Source of the DNA: Macrosoma leucophasiata
Lineage: Eukaryota > Arthropoda > Insecta > Lepidoptera > Hedylidae
Length of the DNA stretch: 64,000 nucleotides
Direction: 5' to 3'
Assembly (NCBI GenBank): GCA_036365455.1
Contig: JAWQUS010000026.1
Span: forward strand, 17,936,001 to 18,000,000
Below, piece after piece: positions 54,605-64,000 of the stretch. Within the stretch, counting starts at the first letter, position 1. The number at the start of each line of letters is the position of its first letter. The notes beneath the pieces were generated by a model. That model saw nothing but the letters and a program-made list of their open reading frames with translations. It was not told the origin of the DNA and ran no database searches. The translations under genes and the position numbers were made by a program.

Positions 54605-55139
54605 ATGCTAACAAGGCTGTGAAAAAATTAATTAAGCTGAAAGTTTATAAAAAGCTTGTAATAAATATCAATATTCCATCCGCGGTATCAGTTTAATGAA
54701 GTTGTGTGTGATGTATCGCTAAAGGCATAAAGGGCTCGTGGTGCGAGCAGGAGCGCGGGGTCGGCGGCCGCCGCCTCCGGCTAATTAATTCCTCTCCCGC
54801 GCCGGATCCATCCTGACACGTCTCCTGCACCTGATAAATTACATCATATTCTCACATTAATTGCTCACTTTGTATCCACCCTTTGGCACGGTGACAGATT
54901 GCAGAACGCGGTATTGCGCCGTTTTTTCTCTGAATGCAAATGGGTTTGCAGCTCGTATTGACGGTGAGTTATTATTGCACAATGTGATATCTCCAAAATA
55001 ACTGCTTTGAGCAACATGTTACCGCCTAACTGGATAGTGTGATGCGGGCTTTGATTACCACCTCCATACGGTATGTACGGTATTATGTGTCTTATACACT
55101 TTTTGCCTACTACGGACGATTTTATATCCCCTGTCACCA
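54605..55139. other. No gene; GC-rich unique segment
   Basis: A GC-rich stretch at 54725-54805 next to CTAATTAATT could be regulatory, but nothing specific supports that. A minus frame (54865-55188) is the shadow of the exon to the right. Confidence 0.4.
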
Positions 55140-55374
55140 GCTCGAGAAGTGCGTGCAGCGGTATTCGGAGACCTGCGCTTTTTGTCATGACGTCTGGAGA
55201 AAGCAGTTTCCTCTTACCATTAAAATGTTCGTCAACATGAGTTCACGAGCCACGATAACCTGTCGCCTGTGCAGTGGTAGGAAAGAGCACCTATTAACAT
55301 GTTATCATTCAAGGAACAGCGAACTTACCAACAGACACAATATACGGATTAAATCCTTCCAGGACGGCAGTTAA
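55140..55374 (+). CDS. Candidate terminal exon encoding a zinc ribbon
   Basis: A frame open from upstream (an ATG exists at 55042) and ending at TAA 55372-55374. I prefer an exon start at 55140, because a pyrimidine-rich CCCCTGTCACCAG acceptor lies just before CTCGAGAAGTGC and codon use changes there to a coding-like pattern. The exon encodes CAFCHDVW, about 24 residues, then TCRLCSGRKEH: two CxxC knuckles, a zinc-ribbon layout. Human C18orf21-type (UPF0711) and Rpp21/Rpr2-type RNase MRP/P proteins have a similar CxxC...ITCxxC plan; this is a weak analogy from memory. An AATAAA lies 87 nt downstream (55461-55466), fitting a last exon. Upstream exons were not identified. Confidence 0.45.
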
Positions 55375-55379
55375 GCTAC

Positions 55380-58174
55380 CTTGTCTGCATTGAAACCTAT
55401 AGATGTCTCAAAGACTATATTTATTATTAACGGTATACCTGTTAGACATTTTCATTACATAATAAAAAACTGTAACGTTTATTTTATGTAGGGATCAATC
55501 GTATCCTTACAAACTATATGGGCATTAAAGCGATAAAGACTAGTATCTTTACGTGTATCAAGAATATAAAATCAATTTCCACTCGAAAACGTTTTAAGGA
55601 GAAGTAAAACCGTCAGCGTGGACTATTGTAGCAAAACTGTAAATGCGTAGCGGTCGTAAATCGTGTGTAGCAGGTCGAGGGTAGATCCTACGCGAGCAAG
55701 CGGCCGCTCGACCGGCGCGGCGGCGGCGGCGGAGGGGGGGGGGATAGCCTTAACGTTTATTACCGATGCAAAACAGTCTGTCATTTTTGCGGGGAGAACT
55801 ACGTGTGATACACATACACACTACAAATATCGTCTATTACTACGAAACTCACACCTTGACTAACAAAATACATAAACAATTTCACGCACACATTTAAACA
55901 TCTGGGCGACAGGCGTAGGAACACTTGTCTTGTACTTTGACAGATCCCCTCTGTCAAAGTACAAGACAAGTGTTCCTAAGCCTACATGTGGCTACTCCCC
56001 TCCGGCCCGTGTTGCTCTATGCTGTGTTGCCTTACTTGCCATACTTGCTATTACAGCTCACCATACCTCTTTATTATCATGGATAATGTAAAAAAATGTT
56101 GTGGAATACATCTGATAGACTGACCGATGGAATATTTTGCAAATGGTACAGGTGTTAGTTCAGTATCTTATGTATGATTAATTGAATTAATAAAAATTGA
56201 AATCTTTGACTTAGGTATTACCCAATTGGACGGATTATGAAAAAAATATCATGGCTAACTTCAGTCGACGCTCCCCGAATAGGTAGACATAAGTGATCAA
56301 ACATGAGATCAAGAAATGGGGAGAAGAAATCTTTACATTATTATTTATTACAGTTTTTTAAATACATCTCAAGGGCTCAGTAAAAGCAATAAACCTAATT
56401 AACCTGAATGATCACTTCCTACCACCTGAAAAAGTTATCTTAATTAATATTCTGTATTATTATGCAAATTGCAAAACAATCTTGCTTTAAGGGTAAACTT
56501 GAGAAAAAAACAATATTGCGTTGGTGGTTACGCTTCCGTTTTTTTGCTATTGGATCATTTAAAATGTGCTATTTACGTATGTATCGCTGTGGGTAATCTG
56601 TTACAATTATATAAGAAACACAAGACTAGTGAAGCGAGGTCGGAAGGAGTAGGCGTACGATGTAGGTAGGGGCTACAGTTCGTTTACAATTGTGTACACG
56701 TCGCCGCGGCAACGTATGAGCTGACGAACAACGATACAACTCGGGTCTAGATACGGCAGGCCATGTATCCCTCAAAGTTCCAAACAAAAAGGAATCGCGA
56801 ACTGTCAGACAGCGGGAGGATTCATAGGACCCAATTTTATTTCAGTGGAATTACGTAGGCGGCTCGTCTCGATATGGCACTAGTCTGGGCAATCGGCGAC
56901 AGCATAGGGCTCGTCTAAATAAATTTACACAACTGCCTAAGGGGGAGCCCCGCGGGTCTGATCCTCGGGTTGGGACGTTGAAGACATATGCGACAGGGGG
57001 TGCTGCAACTTTCGCTCTAGTCATCGGTTGGTGTTCGGAACCAATAATCGTACTTCATAACATCTAACACCACAATTTTTTTTCCCATACAAATAGTCCG
57101 TATCTTTGATAGATTATTACATTGTGATGCAATACGAAGTTTGCCGGATCAGCTAGTCTATATATATGAAAATCAATTCCTGTTCATTAGTCTCGCTAAA
57201 ACTCGATAACACCTGGACCGATTTAACCATCGATTAGGGAACCAATAGACACCTTATGTAGGGCGAACGGTTTCTGTCAACGCATACGCTAAATCTAGCT
57301 GATATTATCCGCCATCTTAAAATGTTCATTTAATACCAACCACTTCCGTGATCTGAGAGTACATAAAATTTTCAAAAATAAAACGAGTAAAAAAAACATA
57401 AGATGCCGAGTTGTAGTGTGAGATGGTGCAGTAAAATCACTAAAACTTCTAATTTGAAAAAGGATGGTATTTGTTTTCACCGATCAGTATTATAATACAC
57501 ATAATAAATCAATAAATAATAAAGAATAATATTCATGGTAGCTCAAATAACGCTGGTCATTATTTGTTCTTTGACGTATTAAAAAATTTGATATCTCTTT
57601 TCTTCGTATGCACGTAATTCGCTATTTCGTTTTTTCATAGACGTCATGCTGCTAGTATAATATAAAATTCTCGTGTCACAATGTTAGTTAACATACTTCT
57701 CTGAAACGGCTTTACCGATTCTCATGAAATTTTGTGTGCCTATTGGGTAGGTCTGAGAATGGGCCAACATCAATTTTTCATACCTGTACGAGCCAATATT
57801 GCTCATACAGCATTTTTAATGTTAATAACCTAATTAGGCCAGTCGTAGCTTGATAACATAACATAACGTACGCGAGTCATTGTATTTCACAACAAAAAGT
57901 GCGACTCAATAAATATTCTACTATAACCTTTTAACGTTGGTTTACTTGGTGTGAACTCCTAACAACTTTAACCTACAACCGAGGATACTGTCTACGGCAG
58001 AAACTCCATATTGTTGGGGTTTCTGCCGTAGTAATAAGTAATAAGGGTGATTCTACGCAAATATTTTTTTCGATTTCTTGGACATACTTATTTTTTTTAT
58101 ACCTATGAGACGATAGAAGGTCGTCGGGGCAGCTAGAATTTATTAGGTTTTATTTTCAGTTTTAATAAGGATTC
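55380..58174. other. No recognisable gene; two palindromes
   Basis: Contains the long palindrome at 55911-55983 (listed), a weaker one at 57993-58030 (15-bp arms, one mismatch), and a GC-rich GCGGCGGCGGCGG tract with a G run at 55715-55743. A repeat-like CCGATTCTCATGAAATTTTG segment lies at 57715-57740. Small frames lack domains. Confidence 0.45.
55911..55983. repeat. 34-bp palindrome, one mismatch, 5-nt loop
   Basis: Arms 55911-55944 and 55950-55983; inner sequence AAGTACAAGACAAGTGTTCC. The longest such hairpin in the window. Confidence 0.95.
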
Positions 58175-58285
58175 TTGGGGTTCCGTAGTAAACAAGAAAC
58201 CCTTACAGTTTCGCCATGTCCGTCTGTCTATCTGTCCGTCCGTCCGCGGTTGAGCGCAAAAACTATTGGCACAATTATAGGTATA
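58175..58285 (-). repeat. GGGTTCCGT-bounded repeat, end fragment, inverted
   Basis: GGGGTTCCGTAGTAAACAAG, CCATGTCCGTCTGTCTATC, GCAAAAACTATTGG: the reverse complement of the right end of the copy at 43833-44456. Confidence 0.75.
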
Positions 58286-60149
58286 CCTTAAACGCCAAGA
58301 AAATGTGAAATTTTATTTTTAATTTACGATAATCTATCTGTTTTTATTTTATATTATTCGCTGTATGTATTTTTAAATTTTTAATGACTTCACTTATGTA
58401 GGTATCTAAAAAAATTAGATAAATAAAACTCTTTTATTTTTTTCTCGTATTATATTATTACGAAAATCTGTTAACAATATAGTCCCATTTCCTCAGCAGT
58501 TCATAAAACTTTGCCATATTTCGATATAAACGAAGTTTGTTAGTCATCCCTATGATTTTGAAATATTATGCTTTTTAGAATTAGAACGCAACGTCCCACT
58601 TCGTCTGCCTTCAGGCAGTTGACAGAACGAAATGTATGCAATAAATTGAACATTCTCAGTCGTTAAGAAGGCTGATTGGTCTGTGGATTTAACTAATTAT
58701 GGTTTTGAATGTTTTTTGGAAGTCCAGGGAAGGTTTAAAAGGTAAGAAAATATGACAAAATCGAAGAGAAATAGTTAAATCCACTATTTCATTTTTCCAT
58801 ACAAATAGTCCGTATCTATCAAACCTTTGACACATTATTACACAGGCATAGGCCTTCATTATAGAAAATCTTATTTGGCGTCAAAACAGAACACGCAAAA
58901 ATATTTAGTTCGCTGGAATGAAGAGAATGGCTTTTACATTATTGTAAATGAAGACTCTTAATATCTTTATCAAAACGAATAGCCTAAATGTGCAGTGAAC
59001 TGTAACATTAAGTGAATTTATACAAAAAAAAATATCAATTATAATATCATACTGAATTGAATAAATTAAACAGTGAAATAATCGGTTATAGAAACAAGTG
59101 TTGCACATCACTAGATCGGAGACAACCCGCCGTCCGCCGTCCGCCGCCCGCCGTCTCTTTTGTCGCCACGGCGGATAAAGCGAATCTATTTTTTTCAGCG
59201 AAGCTCTTTGTTACGTTTGCCATTTAATTATTTATTTAAGCATCTCGGAGGATCTCGGGGAAACAAAGCTGCAATTAATATTCTACTCAGTGGAGCCTTG
59301 ACGGTTTAAGGTCAAATCTGAGGACGTCTCGCTTTATTAAACCGAAGAACATTATTTGGAGATGCTTTTGAATACACGATGAAAACCTTAAACTTTGCCC
59401 AAAGATCACTCTTATATTTGTCTACTAGCTGTGCCCGCGACTTTGTTCGTGTAGATTAGTGACTTTGGGACTTTGGGCAGGGCTTTTGGATATAACTTTT
59501 GGTTAATTTTGGAACATAAACAATTTTAAGTAATTGTTTTATATTATTTCGCATTAACACATGCTTGTGAAATATATTTTATTTAAAGAAAATTTTAAGT
59601 AGCTAAAAAAATCTACTTTACATTGATGCTTCTCTGTACACGATATTAGACATATGGCCATCGGGGATAAAAGCACACAGGTTGCTAGGATTGCTAACAC
59701 GTGATAGAGCCATATATAACTGACCGTGCGAAAAATACCTAATTATGTGTTTAAACGCGCAGTCGTGTAAGTACCTACAACCTACAAACGTACGTACATC
59801 CTATGCTGAACCGCATTTTCGAAAAGGCCATTTTAAACTTCTATGCAAAATATATTTTTTTTAAGACAATTATAAAGTTTTGTAAAGTTTCAGTCAATTA
59901 CTGCTACTAACAGAATAAAACATTAAGAACATCTATACATAATATATGCACAAAGTAGGAGCCGGCAGAAGTGAAAAGTTTAATAATAACGTTTTGCATT
60001 TTTAACCGCTAGTGCCAACAACACCACCATCACCATCACCACCAATGTCACCACTACCACCTTCACCACCGCCTAAACCACCACCAATGCCATCGAAGCT
60101 TCCAAAAGTACCAACCAATGCCACCATCGCTACCACGGTCACCAACAAC
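58286..60149. other. No gene; repeat relics
   Basis: A CTGTGCCCGCGACTTTGTTC repeat start is at 59427-59450, a solo tRNA-unit arm at 59531-59590 (listed), and a GCCGTCCGCCGTCCGCC tract at 59130-59152. A unique-looking segment at 59155-59345 could be conserved non-coding DNA, unproven. Confidence 0.45.
59531..59590 (-). repeat. Solo arm of the tRNA-like element
   Basis: TAATTGTTTTATATTATTTC then GCATTAACACATGCTTGTGA matches the arm at 42127-42185 and 4180-4226. It is followed by a TTTAAAG relic of the tail but no tRNA-like core. Confidence 0.8.
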
Positions 60150-60585
60150 GCCAATGACACCAACGACACCAATGACCCCAACGACACCAACGACTCCAAC
60201 GATCCCAACGACACCAACGACCCCAACGACCCCAACGATCCCAACGACACCAACGACACCAACGACACCAACGACCCCAACGACCCCAACGATCCCAACG
60301 ACACCAACGACACCAACGACACCAACGACACCAACGACCCCAACGACCCCAACGATCCCAACGACACCAACGACCCCAACGACTCCAACGATCCCAACGA
60401 CACCAACGACCCCAACGACCCCAACGATCCCAACGACACCAACGACACCAACGACACCAACGACACCAACGACACCAACGACACCAACGACACCAACGAC
60501 ACCAACGACCCCAACGACACCAACGACCCCAACGCCACCAACGCCACCAATGCCACCAACGCCACTAACGCCACCAAAATCACCA
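60150..60585 (+). repeat. 9-bp minisatellite CCAACGACN
   Basis: About 45 tandem 9-mers with three main variants (CCAACGACA, CCAACGACC, CCAACGATC) arranged in higher-order blocks. Because the unit has no stop in most frames, open frames of 159-272 codons appear on both strands. Low-complexity Thr/Pro/Asn/Asp or Val/Gly products are not credible genes. Confidence 0.9.
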
Positions 60586-60590
60586 TCAAC

Positions 60591-63065
60591 ATTATAACAT
60601 CCGAAAGACGTCCATCCGTCTCCGCTGGACAGTCTTTCCCGAAGATGCTCATAACAGTGTTGTGCGTCGTAAGGAAAGAATATGCTATTATGGAATACAA
60701 CAAAATACATAAAAGAATTGTAAAAATTTTAAGCGTCTACTTGCTACCGTTGTTATTACTGATCAAAAACTGTACGAAAAATATTGTAAAGGATAGAATC
60801 AATGGGCGTCTTGTTTCCATAATAAAATAAGTAAAATTAGTGAAGCTTGTAATGGCCGCCAGAGGCCTTCGCAGGAAGGATGCAGAGGCAAATTAATATA
60901 ACTTGTTAGGTTGTCGTAGTAGACGTGTAATATTTGAACACAATGATAAGAAAGTTGTTATCAAGCGATTGCCATATGAAAGATTAGATTTGAGAGAGTA
61001 GGTATTTTCGCTTGGTCGAGAGGGTCATCCACGGAGAGGTGGCCGACAGAGCACCTGATCCGCCTGCGGGGGCGGGGGTGAAGTGCGGGGAAGCGACGCG
61101 GAGGAAGCGTAAATACGCGGCGCACTTTTTTAGAGCTCATTCAGTGGCAGAACTCTGCGTAATAATAACTGATTATGCATATTCACGACCACCCCCACGC
61201 ATGGCATAGGCAGATGAGTAGTTATCAGCTGACAAGGCTCGCTTCAATGTACGTTACTATGAGATGAATATTTGCATGAAAAATTAACTTAGGTATTTTA
61301 TTACATATTTACCACACACACGCTGGCCTGAGCATGTACACGGATTGACGACGGTGTACCGCTCGTAGAAAGTTAAGAAAATTGAGAAATTGTAACACGA
61401 CTTTGTATGGAATATTCCGCTTAGAAATCTCAACTTGTATGTAGGTAGTTTTGATTTATTATGTGATCTCAGCTGATGTTGAATACGATGTTTTGTATGA
61501 AGAGAGAGGTGAAAGTCGCTGTACTTTCGTAAATAAGAAAGGTACCGAGCTGAAAGTTATGTACGAGATGTATTTTTGTTGCCCCCTCAGGGAAGTATAT
61601 TTGGAAAATGTGTAAGTTAACTCGAAGTAAGGATAATGCGAATGTACCTAATCTTGCTTGATAACAAAATTGTATCTCACTCGTAAAGTAAAGGGGATAG
61701 GCAGATGCCGTTTTCAGTCTTAAGTTGGTTTTAGGTTTGGCTAGCGATATTTAATCGTGTCATAGATGATAAAGCATGACAGAGCCCCTAAAAAAATATG
61801 TATTTTAACAAGTAGACACTTTAGTAATGTATAGTATTAGCATTAAGTTTGTATAAGTTTTGTATAAGAAGTTTTGGTAAATAAAGAGATATTGTGTATG
61901 TATTGTAGCAAGGCAAAGATGGGTCGGCAGAGACGTATGACGGTTGTTGTAATTTAGACCGTATAGGCAGCCTTTTAGAGTCCTATCTCTGTTGACCCAG
62001 ACCTTCGGGATTTTCCGTGTTTGGGGCGTGTCACGGAATTTCTGCATGGAGGGAGACGGTTTGGAAGCATATAAAAATCGGCACATTTCGGTGCAAATTT
62101 GTCCTCGTTCGATTCTCAGCAAGAAAAGTGCTTCCACACCGTGAAGGTATTGCCAGTCAGTGATAGTGTAGATTAGTACCAGACCCCCTGGTTCGCTAGT
62201 TGGCTAGTACGTAGTGAAGTAAGCTAGTGATTAAGTTAGAATAGAAAGACCATTGAAGAATTTGAAAAATATACAGTCCACTTGTACGTCGATGCAGGCT
62301 TGTTTTCATTTTGGCGTGAGCCAATTTGTCCCCCACAAATATCATGTTTATTGTATGCCCCTTAATATTCTCATTTTCTTCTTTTTAGCATTTAATTTTG
62401 TTGTAATAGCGGCAACAGAAATACATAATTTGTCAAAGTTTTAGCTTTCTAGCTATCACTGTTTATGAGATACAGCCTAGTAACAGACAGACAGACTGAC
62501 AAAAATTGTAAAAAATGTTGTTTTGGTAAATGTACCGTGTATACATACATATGCATTGAGTATAAAATGCGGTTATTTTTATGTTACAAACAGACACTCC
62601 AATTTTATTTATTTGTATAGATATAGATTTTGCAACTTTATGTTACGGAAAACTTCATTTGAAAGATAATGAAGATAAGCACTTTATTGAAACATCACTG
62701 AAACAGCTCTGCATGCATTTTGAGAACGTAGCTTAGTGTTGTTTACGTAACGTCGTGAGTTACCCACAGGGACAGGCAGAGGTAACATACGTCTTATATA
62801 CTTTTAGTGATGACTTTATGAGTACCAATTGGTGGTGGTGGGCTCACCTTTTGACTTTCGTAGTACACTTGCCCAACTTTGAGAGTGTAACGGAGTCCTC
62901 TCTCTCTATGTAAATTATAAGATAATGTGAAAATAAAATACCAAGTATTATACAAGAATCTCCACAAGTCTGTCTTGTGTCTGCCATTTTTTAGATTGTT
63001 TAATCCTGCGCTCTACTCGGGGACAGACTCCGGTCACAGTAATCGCGGTAAATTGCATCACACCC
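60591..63065. other. No recognisable gene
   Basis: A GC-rich patch at 61010-61125 has splice-like signals on both strands (a pyrimidine-rich CCCCGCAG on the minus strand) but no readable domain. A TATA-containing segment at 61950-62165 is listed separately. Confidence 0.4.
62040..62165 (+). promoter_or_regulatory. Possible TATA core promoter or LTR-like segment
   Basis: TATAAAAA at 62070-62077 follows GGAAGC, and a TCAGT-type initiator occurs only at 62157. A GC-moderate, non-coding leader-like stretch follows (GGTTCGCTAGTTGGCTAGTA). The spacing is not ideal, and no matching second LTR was found in the window. Confidence 0.25.
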
Positions 63066-63168
63066 ACGCCGCTCGCCACTCGTCGCTCTCCGCTCGCCGC
63101 TCTCCGCTCGCCGCTCTCCGCTCGCCGCTCGCCGCTCGCCGCTCTCCGCTCTCCGCTCTCCGCTTGCC
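63066..63168 (+). repeat. 7-bp minisatellite GCTCKCC, locus 3
   Basis: About fourteen units of CGCTCTC and CGCTCGC, the same 7-mer as loci 1 and 2. The start CACTCGTCGCTCTCCGCTCG resembles the end of locus 2 read on the other strand (CTCGTCACTCGCCGCTCTCC). Confidence 0.85.
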
Positions 63169-64000
63169 GTCGCGGTACATGCACGAATGGGTATTGTGTA
63201 TTGTGTATTGTTATCACGTTAAGAGTATCATGCGCTGGTCCTTTAATTTAAAGTAGCAAGTGATTATTGATATCACTACCAGTAGGTAGTTCGTTGACAT
63301 CTACTACTACTACTGTTGCTCTATTATTACATGCGTAATTTCTCATAAGATTTACCTCTAACTGGAACTCTCTATTATAAAATCTGCCGTGTTTCGATAG
63401 CTATATAAAAAACAGAGGTCAAAATGCATTATTTTCTTGAGTTACACTTATCTTCGCGTTCTATTTACCAACAATTTCACTCAAAAAATAGGAACACCAA
63501 GAACAATAGAATCGTGAAAATGTAGTAAGACCACACAAAAGTAGATCCATTCCACCCAGCGCCGAGCTGTTCTTGTTCCTGTGCTCCACGACAACATATT
63601 AGCTGCAGGCCGCCGCGCGCCGTGCCACGTTACTGCTCGTGTGCATTTTATGAAATAATATTGTACAGAACAACGTCGAGTATCGAGGTAAATACTTCGA
63701 TTATAATAGTACGCGATTAAGTCCCGTTTACAATATAAAAATATGTACAGAAAAAGCCCTACAAAGTATTGGTTTCTTAAAAGAAATTTCACAAAACAAC
63801 GAACTATTTAACTGTGCGCATCACACACACAGTGACATTTCTCAGTTAGTTTAGTTATTTCGTCAGTTCTCAGTTATACTCGTACTTCAGCGTCAAAAGA
63901 TATACCGGCTGCTATCCTAACAGCACCGATTGGTAAAACCCAATATTAACACTTTGTGTTATCCTCGAATTTAACTCAAAGCCTTGAGTTTATTACTCGT
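63169..64000. other. No gene; LINE D relic at 63704-63745
   Basis: ATAGTACGCGATTAAGTCCC and GTTTACAATATAAAAATATG match the LINE D 3' region (37918-37958), same orientation. The rest shows nothing I can name. Confidence 0.5.

Noticed and set aside
60012..60830. Open frames of up to 272 codons on both strands
   Set aside because: They exist only because the 9-bp repeat has no stop codons; products are pure Thr/Pro, Asn/Asp or Val/Gly repeats and the flanks show no splice or start evidence.
61010..61130. GC-rich patch with a strong minus-strand acceptor as another exon
   Set aside because: No readable domain, no matching donor, and the frame stops soon or has no LRR pattern.

Overview
The window looks like nuclear DNA of a lepidopteran insect (moth or butterfly). 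This is inferred from the AT-rich background, the dense interspersed repeats, and the mix of a mellifera-type mariner, RTE and Jockey/CR1-like LINEs, tRNA- and 5S-headed SINEs and repeats bounded by GGGTTCCGT. No ribosomal, mitochondrial, bacterial or CRISPR feature was seen. The species cannot be named from this.

Host genes are sparse. The best supported one is on the minus strand: three leucine-rich-repeat (LRR) exons at 41418-41489, 31181-31312 and 2188-2331 (72, 132 and 144 nt). All use phase-2 introns with GTGAGT donors, and their reading frames join without a break into one continuous LRR block. They are therefore probably consecutive exons separated by introns of about 10.1 and 28.8 kb, so roughly 39 kb of the window is the inside of one gene. 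A decayed copy of the middle exon lies at 30776-30872. A second candidate is a plus-strand zinc-ribbon exon at 55140-55374.

Most of the rest is mobile DNA. 2.9-4.7 kb: a dead mariner split by a 520-bp inverted dimer of a tRNA-like unit, with a 14-bp target-site duplication. 7.9-8.5 kb: an RTE 3' remnant. 11.2-11.6 kb: a 5S-headed SINE. 16.3-22.3 kb: a full-length but decayed LINE (A) nested inside an older LINE (B). 28.8-30.1 kb: an element with an intact ORF1 and no ORF2. 33.1-36.3 kb: a LINE (C) of the B family carrying a SINE. 37.4-39.1 kb: two opposed LINE ends. 42.1-42.7 kb: a tandem version of the tRNA-like unit. 46.0-49.4 kb: a full-length RTE element with one uninterrupted 1068-residue ORF and a 12-bp target-site duplication, the only autonomous-looking element here. 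An unnamed repeat recognised by ACTACCATTTAGCGGCAAGT occurs about eleven times.

A cross-cutting pattern is the number of long, nearly perfect short-loop palindromes (at least eight, arms of 15-34 bp) scattered through unrelated repeats and unique DNA. Minisatellites are also common, including one 7-bp unit at three separate loci, a 9-bp CA-rich array just inside an LRR intron, and a 9-bp array at about 60.2-60.6 kb that is open in several frames. All calls come from reading the sequence; no database search was run.
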